64,000 bases of DNA from Dipteris shenzhenensis (taxonomy: Eukaryota > Polypodiophyta > Polypodiopsida > Gleicheniales), in assembly GCA_047967505.1 (NCBI GenBank), contig CM106538.1. The stretch is one strand, 5' to 3'. Each line of letters starts with the position of its first letter. Positions within the stretch are counted from its first letter, which is position 1. The position numbers and the translations under genes are program-made. Positions 1 to 10,739 of the stretch are shown piece by piece. The notes beneath the pieces are model-generated. The model saw nothing but the letters and a program-made list of their open reading frames with translations. It ran no database searches and was not told the origin of the DNA.

Positions 1-1905
1 CTCCAACTGATGGCACCACTCCCAAGGGAAAACATAAAACCACTAGTAGATCTCCTGTCTGAGACACTACCAGCCCAGTCAGCATCTGTGTATCCATGTA
101 CCTGTAATGCACACCCAGCTTCATAAAACAGTCCATAATGCAATGTGGACTTCACATACCGCAGTATGCGCCTAGCCGCATCCAAATGTGGCTTCCTCGG
201 TGCCTGCATAAACTGACTCACCAGCCCCACAGCATAGCTCAAATCTGGTCTGGTTATAGTCATGTAAATCAAGCTACCTACTATCCGCCTGTACATAGTA
301 ATATCTTCAAGAAGCTCACCTGTCTCTGCATTGAGCTTCACATTCTGCTCCAATGGAACAGAAATAGGCTTACAGCCTGTCATCCCATATTTGGACAGCA
401 TGTCCAAACCGTATTGCCTTTGCAACAGCCATATCCCACTCGGGGATCTAATAACCTCAATGCCCAAGAAGTAACGCAGCTCTCCCAAATCCTTCATCTC
501 AAGTTTCTGCTTCAATAGCAGCTTCACTTCATTAATGTCTTCATCACTATCACCTGTAATAATCAAGTCATCAACATAGATGACTATAAGCACAATCCCT
601 CTGTTTGTCCTTTTCACATAAAGTGAAAAATCTGAATTGGAAATCTGAAATCCAATTGTGACAAGATATTGCCCTATCTTGTCTGACCATGCCCTCGGCG
701 CCTGTTTTAAGCCATACAAGGCTTTGCGCAACCTGCATACAAAATCGGGGTGTGAATTATCCTCATAACCTTCTGGCTGCATCATATAAACCTCTTCTTG
801 CAAATCACCATGCAAGAAGGCATTTTTCACATCCATCTGATGCAAAGACCATCCCTTTGCAGCAGCCATAGCAATTACTGCTCTCACGGTTGCCATCCTT
901 GCAACTGGGCTGAAAGTTTCCTCATAGTCAATTCCATATGTCTGCGCAAAACCTTTGGCAACCAATCTTGCCTTGTACCTGCTAACAGACCCATCAGCAT
1001 TGTGCTTTACTTTGTAAACCCACTTGCAGCTAATAGCCTTCTTATCATGAGGCAAAGGCATCAAATCCCAAGTGTGGTTTGCATCCAAGGCAGCCATCTC
1101 TTCATCCATAGCTGCTTCCCAATTTTTATGCCCTACTGCATCCTCAAAACATGTGGGCTCTGGCTCCTCTAGAACCTTGACCATATAAGCATAGTGATGT
1201 GCTGTATACCCATCATATCTCAGCCTGTCAACTGGATACTTAATACGAGTGGACCTCCGTACAACTGGATCAGTTGCAGGAGTCTTTAAATCATGCCTGC
1301 TTTTCCTTGCACCAGGTGTAACAACAGAAGGAATCCCAAGTTCCTCATCAAGGCTCATTTCAGAGCCACTTGACTCTCCATCAACATGAGAGCTACCAGC
1401 AGACACATCAAACACTGGAGCATGGTCTACTTTTTCTTTTCCCTTATGTGATACCTGCACAACACTATCAGGGCTGCCATGTGACGATTCACTAGATCTC
1501 AATCTCCCTGTCCATGCATTAGATCCACTAGTAGAGGACTCTCTAGGTCCACTCAAGGCTTGAGATTGCTGCTCTGCATTTATTGCAGCATTCCCATTTC
1601 CTGCATCTGCATCTCCTACCATAACAGTTGGTGCATACCAGCTGCTCATTTCATCAAAAACAACATCTCTGCTCACTTGCGTTTTGCGGGTGGAAGGGTT
1701 ATAACAGCGATACCCTTTCTGGTGCTGAGCATATCCAATAAAGATGCATTTTTCTGCCTTTGGATCCAGCTTTGTTCTCTTCTCATCAGGAACATGAACA
1801 TAAGCTATGCAACCAAATACCTTCAAGTGAGAAATATCTGGTTTTTGGCCTGTATACATTTCTTCAGGCGTCATGCCATGGACAGCTGCAATGGGGGTTC
1901 TGTTC
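1..1905 (-). CDS. Copia polyprotein of element A: end of integrase region, reverse transcriptase and RNase H (partial)
   Basis: Translating the reverse strand from about 1905 to base 1 gives one frame with no stop; the reading runs off the window. It holds a linker rich in Ser and Gly, then the RT palm domain with the YVDD catalytic motif (bases 579-568), then the start of RNase H with DADWAGS (86-68). The first in-frame ATG is at 1874, but this is really the 3' part of the polyprotein. It is separated from the gag-integrase frame by a frameshift near 1905, where two extra bases (or one missing) break the frame after a VYIM motif. RT copies the element RNA into DNA and RNase H removes the RNA. 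Apart from the frameshift the frame looks functional. Confidence 0.85.
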
Positions 1906-2068
1906 TCATAATATAAACAGCAGTTGCTACTGCTTCAGCCCAAAAATAATCAGGCATGTTTTTCTCATTTAGGATCGCCCGTCCTACTTCTGCAATATGC
2001 CTGTTCTTCCTTTCTGCAACCCCATTCTGCTGAGGGGTAGACCTGCATGAGTACTTCCTTTGAATTCC

Positions 2069-3958
2069 CTATTCTTTCAGATATTCACAAAATTCTTCTG
2101 AAAAGTACTCTCCCCCTCCATCAGATCTTAGCACTTTAATATGCACGCCTTTCTCTTTTTCAACCATGGCCTTAAAAGCCTTGAAATGGCTGAACACTTC
2201 ACTTTTGTGCTTCATAAAATAAATCCACACCTTCCTAGTGTAGTCATCAATAAACGTCACATAATAATGGCATCCACCAATAGAAGCAGTTTTGGTTGTC
2301 CAAACATCTGAATGGATCACTTCCAAAGGTCTTCTGCTTACCTTAGCATTTTTGGGAAATGCATGTCTGGCCTGCTTACCCATTTGGCATGCTTCACATA
2401 CCTTTTGCATTCCCTCAACTCTGAATTTAGGCAAACCTGCAACAATGTTTTTCGTTTGCATAGATTTTAGCCTTTGTATATTCACGTGCCCAATGTGCTT
2501 GTGCCATATCTCAATATCTGCAATGACACCTCTCCCATGCACAAACATAGCAGCTTTCACCTCAGGCATATCAACATCCAATGTGAACATTCTGCCATTT
2601 TTGTTGCCTTTCACAACCAAGCGGCACTTATTTTTCAAGTCCTCAACAAAGCATCCATCAGGATTAAATCTAACCTGCAGACCTTGCTCAACCATCTGGC
2701 CAACTGAAACCAGGTTCTTAGTGATTTTTGGAACATGAAGTACATCTGCCAAGTACTTCGTTTTGCCATCCTGCATAGCCAATGGCACTTTACCAACCTG
2801 CGTAATTGGGTGCGTAGTATCATCACCTGTTTCAACATAACCTGGCTTATCCAAATTTCTAACATCATGAAACCACTCACCATGATTGGTCATGTGGTTA
2901 GAGGCACCTGAATCAACATACCAAACATCATTGCAAGCTGCAGCATCTCCTAACATGGAGTTAACCATATGCTGCATCACAAAAAGGTGCTCATTTCTGT
3001 CGTCACCATGCCCACTTGATGATGCATAGTTGCTTTGCTGCAACTTCCCACTTTTGATGTCATTCTGCTTTTTATAGCATGTATTCTCCTTGTGTCCAGG
3101 CTTTCCACAATAATAGAATTCTGTGCTACTATTTGCTTGCTGGTTCCTTTGCCATGAACCACGGCCTCTTTGGCTCCCCCTGCCTCTAGAACTACCACGT
3201 CCTCCTCCATAGGACTGGTTTTCCTGTTGTTGCTGTTGGTTCTGATTTCCTGCACGGCCACCAAAACGGCCTCTTCCTCTACCCCTGCCTCTACCTGTAT
3301 TCGAGTAGAAAGCAGTCTCTTGAGAAGTTGGGGTGGCTGAACCACCATTCCTTTGCTCTTCACTCAGCAAGAGAGCAATAAGTTCCTGAAAATCAGGAAA
3401 TGTTTCACGGACTCCAATGGATGTCCGAAACTGTGCATAATCTTTCCCAAGACCATTCAAGGTGACAGACACTAAGTCCTCATCATCAACAGGTGCTCCA
3501 ATGGAGGCAAGAGAATCTGCAAGGCCTTTCACCTTCAAGGAATACTCATTTATATTCAGATTTTTCCTTTGCACATTGTGCAACTCCTGCTTTAGATGCA
3601 TCTTTCGTGCTTTGGTATTTGTGCTATACAGCTTCACCAATGTATCCCATGCCTCCTTAGGCATCTCTACATCCTGTATATGCACAATCATAGAACCTGA
3701 AATGCTAACAGACAGCCAATACAAGCATTTTCTGGCTTTTTCATGCCATTCTTTAAAGGCCTTCAATTCAGCAGGAGTGGGAGCAGTACCCAAAACTGGT
3801 TCTGCAGTTTCACCACTGATGTAATCCCAAACTTCCTTTCCCATAAGGAAGTTTGTCATCCTGAACTTCCATGCTTGGAAGTTGTTCTTGTCAAGCTTCT
3901 CACTGACAATGGTAGACAGATTCTCAAACATTTTACAAATCACGAATTGCAACAGCAA
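2069..3958 (-). CDS. Copia gag-protease-integrase polyprotein of element A, ended early by a TAG
   Basis: A 629-residue frame. The likely true start is the internal Met at residue 10 (base 3931), matching MSENL in element F and MASD in element E. Order: gag (UBN2/retrotran_gag type, about 10-210), RGRGRGR/QQQQ linker, zinc knuckle near 281-294, aspartic protease DSGAS near 349, GAG-pre-integrase HHCC zinc motif near 485-524, integrase core with Asp near 551 and 613. A CAG-to-TAG change ends the frame before the third catalytic residue (Glu, about 649 in F), so this copy cannot make full integrase without readthrough. The first Cys of the zinc knuckle is Phe here (Cys in F). Both lesions suggest the copy is no longer autonomous. 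Confidence 0.9.
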   Translation of the reverse strand: MLLQFVICKMFENLSTIVSEKLDKNNFQAWKFRMTNFLMGKEVWDYISGETAEPVLGTAPTPAELKAFKEWHEKARKCLYWLSVSISGSMIVHIQDVEMPKEAWDTLVKLYSTNTKARKMHLKQELHNVQRKNLNINEYSLKVKGLADSLASIGAPVDDEDLVSVTLNGLGKDYAQFRTSIGVRETFPDFQELIALLLSEEQRNGGSATPTSQETAFYSNTGRGRGRGRGRFGGRAGNQNQQQQQENQSYGGGRGSSRGRGSQRGRGSWQRNQQANSSTEFYYCGKPGHKENTCYKKQNDIKSGKLQQSNYASSSGHGDDRNEHLFVMQHMVNSMLGDAAACNDVWYVDSGASNHMTNHGEWFHDVRNLDKPGYVETGDDTTHPITQVGKVPLAMQDGKTKYLADVLHVPKITKNLVSVGQMVEQGLQVRFNPDGCFVEDLKNKCRLVVKGNKNGRMFTLDVDMPEVKAAMFVHGRGVIADIEIWHKHIGHVNIQRLKSMQTKNIVAGLPKFRVEGMQKVCEACQMGKQARHAFPKNAKVSRRPLEVIHSDVWTTKTASIGGCHYYVTFIDDYTRKVWIYFMKHKSEVFSHFKAFKAMVEKEKGVHIKVLRSDGGGEYFSEEFCEYLKE

Positions 3959-4497
3959 CCTGTAAACACAGCAAATGCCTCACAAGGGCAAATAGCAAAA
4001 CTTCTGCAAAAAGCCTCACAGGGGCAGATCTGCAACACTGATGAAAGTGGTATTTCACCACACAGTCACTTCCTAGTGACGATTTTGCATCAACAGGCAA
4101 CAGGCATGAATCTGCAACTCCCAATATCTCTGCACACAGGCATACGATGCAATTTCTGTGGCACCTTTCCACCGACTAGCCGCGTAGTGGTCGCACAGCG
4201 AAAAACAGGGCCTTTTTCTGAGTGCTTGTGAAGAACTTCCGCCTTCAAAACGGGCCCCAAAACGGCCTCAAATCAGAAAAATAAAGTCACCAAGGGCTTT
4301 GCCCTCCTCCCGCAGCATATACTATGCTCTCGCCACACCGCGAAGGGCCTCTCAATCTGAAACAATGCACTCCTGCACTTCTGGCTGTGCTACCTGCAGA
4401 GATTTGCTCCCAAACTCGAAATAGGAAAGCAACACTGGTCCTCTTACCAGGACACCACAAACTTGGCTTGCTTTCTTGAGATCCTTACCACGAACAA

Positions 4498-4510
4498 GGC
4501 TCTGATACCA
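4498..4510 (-). promoter_or_regulatory. Primer binding site of element A
   Basis: The reverse strand reads TGGTATCAGAGCC directly after the LTR end. This matches the 3' end of initiator tRNA-Met, the usual primer for minus-strand DNA synthesis in plant copia elements. Confidence 0.9.
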
Positions 4511-4808
4511 TGTAAAGAATAAGGGAGAGAGATAGGAGACTCAAGTTCAGCTTTCTTCACAACACACAAAAGAGAGAGGACACAAGGTTGGAGGGTGAAG
4601 CCTTTCTTCACTTTTGCACACGACAACAATACAATAGAAGAGGGAAATACCCTATATGTCAAACCCTAGAATACGTGGTTCATATGTGAACCCAAACCAA
4701 AAACATACGTGGTAGTCTAACTACACCACGAGTACAACTAACATAGGCGGTGACATAAATGATAGTCATCCAGGAGATATATCGGGGGTAGAGCTTGATA
4801 TCTCAACA
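4511..4808 (-). repeat. 5' LTR of element A (298 bp)
   Basis: On the reverse strand it begins TGTTGAGATATC and ends TCTTTACA, with the primer site next to it. Its length is the same as the LTR of F at 24840-25137. I count four differences between the two over 298 bp. Confidence 0.95.
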
Positions 4809-5262
4809 CTCTTTTGGGAGTGCTGCAGTCACTTGGAGCAGCAAGAAACAGCCTACAGTTGCCTTGTCGAGCACAGAGGCTGAGTACAGGGGTGCAGCAA
4901 TGGCTGCATGTGAGGTAGCTTGGTTGCATAAGCTACTTTATGATATGCATCAGTCTATAGATGGGCCGGTTGTCATTCATTGTGACAACATGAGCAGTAT
5001 ACATTTGGCAAAGAACCCAGTCTTTCATGCTAGAACAAAGAACATTGAGGTGCATTATCACTATGTGCAGGAGAAGGTTTTACTAGGTCTTATTGATCTA
5101 GTTTATGTCAGCACAGAGGATCAGGTAGCTGACATATTCACGAAAGCATTGGGCACAGAGAAGCTGCGCAAGTTCAGAGACCTGCTTAGTGTGCAGGATT
5201 TGGGATTGAGCTCGAGGGGGAGTGTTGAGATATCGAGCTCCACTCGCGATATGCCAGGGTGA
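4809..5262 (+). CDS. RNase H C-terminal part of copia element B
   Basis: The frame is open from the junction to a TGA at 5260-5262. Recognisable copia RNase H motifs are SSTEAEY, VIHCDNMS and ADIFTKAL. The apparent ATG at 4795 lies in the LTR of element A and is not a real start. The stop codon lies about 40 bp inside the 3' LTR, so the last codons overlap the polypurine tract and LTR start. Without its 5' part the fragment is not expected to work. Confidence 0.88.
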
Positions 5263-5588
5263 GTGTTATGGATTTATGTCACCGACTTGTTAGCTGGAGA
5301 TGCGGTTGGTATACCGCCCACGAATAATAGCTGGATGACAGCTATCCTTATCTACTCTAGTTTGTGGCTCAGTTAGTATGCCACCTTAGTTAGTTGAGTT
5401 TGGTTTGAGACCCACATATAGGGTTCTTCTATTTCTTTGTATTTGAGTTCTTTTGGCTTACACAACTAAGAAGAGGAAAACTGTTTTCAGCCTCCACCAA
5501 TTGTGTGTAACAATTGTGTGTATTCCCCCATTGTGCATGTGAGAAAGCCGCAAGTGAGACTCCTTCCCTCTCTCCCACAATCTTCACA
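5223..5588 (+). repeat. 3' LTR of copia element B (366 bp)
   Basis: Starts TGTTGAGATATCGAG and ends ATCTTCACA. It belongs to the same LTR family as 6311-6668, 10740-11096, 22832-23438 and 47498-47849, and is related at its start to the shorter LTR of A and F. It includes a short local duplication of an AATTGTGTGTA-type stretch near 5495-5520. Confidence 0.92.
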
Positions 5589-5799
5589 TAACTTTTATGG
5601 CTCTCTCATGCCAGCCTTTAAATGCCAACAACTCTTGTTGATTGGGAACATTAGGAATAATTGGTTCTTGTTCAGCTCTAGTATTGAACTCCCAATAGCC
5701 TTTTCCCTTAAGGAAATTCATCATTATAAACTTCCATGCTTGGAAGTTGTTCTTGTCAAGATTTTTAGTCTCTATCCATGAAAGAGTGTCAGACGCCAT
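5589..5799 (-). pseudogene. Gag N-terminal fragment of copia element C
   Basis: About 70 codons from an ATG at 5799, with the family motif NNFQAWKF and, near the break, FKGWHERA. The reading stops where the LTR of element B begins. Same start as gag of element E (23982), so the start is well supported. Truncated and non-functional. Confidence 0.85.
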
Positions 5800-6297
5800 T
5801 ACAGAACACTACAAAAATATTCAGTCACTACAAAAAATACAACTTTTGCCTCACAAGAGCAAATCTGCAAAACTGACAAAAGTGGTATTTGACAACACAA
5901 TCACTTCCTAGTGACGAGTTTGCATCAACATGCAATAAGAATGATTCTGTCACTCCCAATATCTCTGTCACAGGCATACGATGCAATTTCTGTGGCAACT
6001 TTTCATCGACCTGCAAAACAGTGGTCGCACAGCAAAAACATGGCACTTTTCTGAGTGCGTGCGAAAAACTTCCACCACCAAAATGGGCCTCGAATCAAAA
6101 AAATGGCCCCGCAGCATATACTGCCCTCTCACCACACCGCGAAGGGTGTCCCAATTTGAGATAGTGCACTCTTGCACTTTTCGGCTGTGTTACCTGCAGA
6201 GATTTGCTCCCAAACTCGAAAAAGGAAAGCAACACTGATCTTGTAACCAAGACACCGTGAACTTGGTTTGCTTTCTTGAGCTCCTTACCATGAACCG

Positions 6298-6310
6298 AGC
6301 TCTGATACCA
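6298..6310 (-). promoter_or_regulatory. Primer binding site of element C
   Basis: Reverse strand TGGTATCAGAGCT next to the LTR; one base from the site in A and F at the last position shown. Confidence 0.85.
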
Positions 6311-6668
6311 TGTAAAGAGAGTGGGAGAGAAGTAAGGAGTCTCACTTGTAGCTTTCTCACATACACAATGGGGGAATACACACAAAGGTGGAGGCTGAAA
6401 ACAATTTTCCTCTTCTTAGTTGTGTAAGCCGAAGGAACTCTCTCTAAGTACAAAAGGAATAGGTGAACCCTATATGTGGGTCTCAAACCAAACTCAGCTA
6501 ACCTAGGTGGCATACTAACGAAACTACTAACTAGAGTACATAAAGATAGCTGGCATCTAGCTATTATTCATGGGCGGTGTACCAACCGCATCTGCAGCTA
6601 ACAAGTTGGTGACATAAATTCACAACGATCATCGTGGCATATCATGAGTGGAGCTCGATATCTCAACA
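6311..6668 (-). repeat. 5' LTR of copia element C (358 bp)
   Basis: Reverse strand begins TGTTGAGATATCGAG and ends TCTTTACA, followed by the primer site. Same family as the LTRs of B and D. Confidence 0.92.
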
Positions 6669-6744
6669 TGGCAAAGGCCAAAAAGCAATAAGGAAGCTCG
6701 TGAAAGATCGATAGCCTCTTCATACCAGGAGGAGGAGGAAGAAG

Positions 6745-8159
6745 ATTGTAGATGCACTTGCTTGTATTGGGTTGCTAGTGGAAGATGATGATCTAGTTTC
6801 TATGGCATTGAATGTCTAGGAAAGGATTATGCACAATTCCGAATATTTATTGCCGTCCGTGAGAATTTTCCTGATTTAGAGGAGTTGATTGCTCTTCTAA
6901 TTTCTGAAGAGCAGAGAAATGGTGGTGTGTCCTCTTCAAGAGGAACTTCAAAAGAAGCTCTCTTCTACTCAAATGCTAGAAGAGGTAGAGGCAGAGGTAG
7001 AGCAAGCCGATTTGGAGGCCATGGCAGAAATCACAATATGCAGCAAATTTAAGAAAACCGGTCCTATGGAGGAGGACGTGGTAACTTTAGAGGCAGGGGG
7101 GAGCCAACGAGGTTGTGGTAGATGGCAGACATGAAAAATGCTAACAACAATGTTGAATGCTTCTACTGTGGTAAAATGGGTCATATGGTTAAAGATTGCA
7201 TCCTCTAGTAGATAGGGCGATGACAAAAATGAGCATCTAACTAATGGTGCAGCACATGACCAATTCTGTGACAAGTACAGAAGAAAGAAATGATGTGTGG
7301 TATGTTGACTCAAGTTCTTCAAACCACATGATAGGTCATGTAGAATGGGGCTGCAAGATGCAAGGAAAATGGAAAGACCAAGATTTGTGGAGACTGGTGA
7401 TGACATTGCACATCCTATTGTGCAAAATGGTAAAATTCCTTTGTCTATGCAGGATGGAAAAAAGAAATACCTATCTGATGTATTTCATGTCCCGAATATC
7501 ACCAAGAACCTTGTTTCTGTTGGTCAAATGGTTGAGCAAGGCTTGTAGGTCAGATTTAATCCTCATGGATGCTTTGTTGAGGATATGAAAAATAAAGGTC
7601 GCTTGATAGCAAAAGCGAAGGAGAAGGGCAGGATGTTTACATTGGATGTGGACATGCCTAAATTGAGTGCATCAATGTTTGCACATGGGACCGGTGTAGT
7701 TGCAGATATTGATATCTGGCATAAACACATTGGTCATGTTAATGTACAGTGACTTAAATTAATGCAGGCCCAAAATATTGTTGTAGGATTGCCTAAGTTC
7801 AAGGTTGCAAAAATGCATAAGGTATGTGAAGCCTATCAATTTGGAAAACAGGCAAGGAAACCATTTCCTAGACATGTTCAAGAGAGTAAGAGCCATTGGA
7901 ATTAATCCACTCTGATGTGTGGACTACTAAAGCTACATCTATTGGAGGCTGTCATTATTTTGTCACTTTTATGGATGACTACGACAAAAAAGTTTGGGTG
8001 TATTTTATAAAAAAGAAAAGTGAATTGTTTGGGCATTTCAAAGCTTTTAAAGCTATGGTTGAAAAAGAAACAGGCCTGCAACTAAAATGCCTAAGGTTAG
8101 ATGGAGGGGGAGAGTACCTCTCAAATGAGTTTGCAAGTTTCCTACAGGAGCATGTATAA
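6745..8159 (+). pseudogene. Gag-protease-integrase remnant of element D
   Basis: Gag remains match F (for example YAQFRI near 6829 and FPDLEELIALL), broken by stops. The zinc knuckle CFYCGKMGHMVKDC (7158-7199) is intact, but a deletion follows it. The protease motif reads VDSSSS instead of VDSGAS, losing the Gly of the catalytic triplet. The GAG-pre-integrase motif W-H-K-H-I-G-H is near 7719. The integrase core keeps SDVWTTK and DGGGEY, but stops occur before and after it. Not functional. Confidence 0.85.
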
Positions 8160-10738
8160 AGTAGCAATATTCATGCAGTCATACCCCATAGCAAAATGGA
8201 CTTGCAAAAAGGAAAAATAGGCATATTGGAAAGGTATCTCATGCCATGCTTAACCAAAAGACCTACCATATTATTATTGGGCTGAAGCAGTTGCTACAGT
8301 AGTCTACATAATGAACAGGACTCCCACTACAACAATACATGGCATGACGCCAGAGGAGAGGTATACTAGTAGGAAACCAGATATTTCTCATTTGAAAGTT
8401 TTTTGTTGCATTGCCTATGTTCATGTGCCAGATGAGTTGAGATCCAAGTTGGATCCAAAAGCTGAGAAGTGCATCTTTATTGGTTATTCTCTGTAGCAGA
8501 AAGGGTATAGATGCTATAACCCTTCTTGTAAGTTTATAGTGAGCAGAGATGTTGTTTTTGATGAGATGAGCAGCTGGTACAAACCAATAAATGTGATCGA
8601 TGATGTAGATGCACAAAAAGGTAATGCTGCACAAAATTCACAATAGCAATCACAAAATATTAGTGGACTTGTAGTGTCCTCTAGCAGTGGTTCACATACT
8701 TCGCCATGGATAGGCAGATTGAGATCAGGAGGATCTCTTCAAAGCAATGCACATAGTGGTATGCAAGTATCACGAAAAGGAAAAGAGAAAGTAGATCAGC
8801 CCATGGTTGATGTGAATGCAGGTCACTCTTATGTGGATGGTGAATCTAGTGGCTCAAAACAGAGCCTTGATGATGAGTTGGGTATTCCTTCTATTGTTAC
8901 ACTTGGAGTAAGGAAAACAAGGGATTTTTTGAGAGCACCTGGTAGTGAGCCTATTTTGCATAGGTCTACCACGGCTAGGTATCCTATGGATAGGCTGAAA
9001 TATGATGGATTTAAAGCCATTCACTATGCCTATATGGTCAAAGTGATACATGAACCAGAAACCACTTCTTTTGAGCAAGCCATGGGAAAAGAAAAATGGG
9101 AGAAAGCCATGGATGAAGAAATGGATGCCTTGGAAGCAAATGCTACATGGGAATTGGTGCCTTTGCCTAAAGACAAGAATGCAATTGGCTGCAAGTCGGT
9201 TTATAAGGTGAAGCACAATGCAGATGGTTCTGTGAATAGTATGGCATTGATTATGAAGAAACATTCAGTCTAGTTGCAAGGATGGCAACCATAAGAGTAG
9301 TCATTGCTATGGCTACATCAAACGGATGGTCTTTACATTAGATGGATGTAAAGAATGCTTTCTTGCATGGTGATTTTCAAGAACAGGTCTACATGGAGTA
9401 GCCACCAGGTCATGTTCAAGCTGTTCATCCTGAGTTTGTTAGGTTGAAGAAAGCCTCGTATGGCAAGATAGGACAGTATCTTATAACTATTGGCTTTCAG
9501 ATTTCCAAGGCAGATTCTCGGGGGGGTCACTATGTATAAACCCTCTATATCACGTGCGTTCAAGGCCTATTTCTAAAATCCCTTATCTGTAAATTTTTCA
9601 TTAATAAAATGTACCCTTTTTCTATACAAATCTGTAAATTTTTTCCAAAATTGTTTTAAATACTCCCTTATATAAATTAACTTTTGTATAATTTAGATAT
9701 TAAAAATGTCCTTTTGTTGAACTCACGTGATAGGGTTACATATGATGAGTGACCCCCCCGAGGGCAGATTTCTCACTTTATGTTGATGATTTGATCATCA
9801 CAGGTGATAGTGATGAAGATATCCTTCATGTGGAAATGCTATTGAAGCAAAAGTTTGAGATGAAGGATTTGGGAGAGCTGCGTTACTTCTTGGGCATTGA
9901 GGTGATTAGATCCACAAGTGGGATATGGCTCTTGCAGAGGCAGTATGGATTGGACATGTTGTCCAAATATGGGATGATAGGCTGTAAGCCTATTTCAGTT
10001 CCTTTGGAGTAGAATGTGAAGTTGAGCGCAGATGCAGGTGAGCTTCTAGAAGACCCTACTATGTACAGATGCATAGTAGGAAGTTTGATTTATATGACTA
10101 TTACTAGGCCAAATTTGAGCTATGCTATTGGGTTGGTAAGTGAGTTTATGCAGGCTCCAAGGAAACCGCATTTGGATGTGGCTAGATGCATATTGATGTA
10201 TGTGAAGTCCACATTGCAGTATGGACTATTTTATGAGACTGGGGTTCAGATACAGTTGCATGGATACACTGATGCTGATTGGGCTGGTAGTATTTCTTAT
10301 AGATGATCTACAACTAGATATATGTTCTCTTTTGGGCGTGCTGCAGTCACTTGGAGTAGCAAGAAACAGCCTACAGTTGCCTTGTCGTGCAAAGAGGTTG
10401 AGTATGGGGTTGTAATAATGGTTGCATGTGAGGTAGCTTGGTTGCATAAGCTACTTTATGGTATGCATAAGTCTATAGATGGGCCAGTTGTCATTTATTG
10501 TGACAACATGAGCAGTTTACACTTGGCAAATAACCTAGTCTATCATGCTAGAACAAAGCACATTGAGGTGCATTATCACTATGTGTGAGAGAAGGTTCTA
10601 GTAGGTCTTATTGATCTAGTTTATGTTAGCACAGAGGATTAGGTAGTTGACATATTCATGAAGGCATTGGGTGCAGAGAACTGCACAAGTTCAAGGACCT
10701 ACTTGGTGTGCAGGAATTGGGATTGAGCTCGAGGGGGA
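8160..10738 (+). pseudogene. RT-RNase H remnant of element D
   Basis: Integrase tail and linker are seen around 8280-8660 (GMTPEERYTS, HLKVF). RT N-terminal part is open at 8674-9273 (EKWEKAMDEEMDAL, ATWELVPLP). RT continues to 9516, is interrupted by a 246-bp MITE (9517-9762), and resumes with YVDDLIITGDSDED at 9779. RNase H is at 10016-10306 and 10322-10588 with stops between. The last codons reach the LTR as in element B. Several point stops and the MITE make it inactive. Confidence 0.85.
9517..9762 (+). mobile_element. MITE family X, copy 1 (246 bp)
   Basis: Flanked by a perfect 8-bp target duplication GGCAGATT (9509-9516 and 9763-9770). Ends are inverted repeats beginning CTCGGGGGGGTCACT, perfect for 15 bp and imperfect to about 45 bp. 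A CACGTG hexamer occurs near each end inside TATCACGTG. No coding capacity. An 8-bp duplication fits hAT-like (or P/Merlin-like) elements, although the terminus is not the usual hAT CAGNG. It interrupts the RT gene of element D, so it is younger than D. Confidence 0.93.
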
Positions 10739-10739
10739 C

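Larger units (their letters stand above)
1..4808 (-). mobile_element. Ty1/copia element A, reverse strand, continues past the left edge
   Basis: Read on the reverse strand the order is 5' LTR (4808-4511), primer site (4510-4498), leader, gag-protease-integrase (from 3931), then RT and RNase H to base 1. Domain order with integrase before RT defines Ty1/copia. The 3' LTR lies left of the window. The element sits inside the RNase H gene of element B: the sequence resumes at 4809 with ctctt, the expected start of the 5-bp target duplication. Its LTR matches that of element F (24840-25137) at all but 4 of 298 positions, so insertion was recent. Only two coding lesions are seen, a TAG near 2069 and a frameshift near 1905. 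Confidence 0.95.
4809..5588 (+). mobile_element. Copia element B, 3' fragment (RNase H tail plus 3' LTR)
   Basis: Forward-strand element whose RNase H gene is interrupted at 4809 by element A; the 5' part must lie left of the window. It carries about 138 codons of RNase H, a purine-rich tract GAGCTCGAGGGGGAG just before 5223, and a complete 3' LTR. Its LTR end at 5588 cuts the gag gene of element C, so B inserted into C. Confidence 0.92.
5589..6668 (-). mobile_element. Copia element C, 5' end only (gag start, leader, LTR)
   Basis: Reverse-strand order: LTR 6668-6311, primer site 6310-6298, leader, then gag from an ATG at 5799. Gag is cut at 5588 by insertion of B. C itself ends at 6668 exactly where the gag sequence of element D begins, so C inserted into D. 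The base after the LTR starts tggca, the expected target duplication, whose partner is out of the window. Confidence 0.9.

Noticed and set aside
138-1972. Forward-strand frames over element A
   Set aside because: Antisense shadows of the reverse-strand RT frame, which itself is open.
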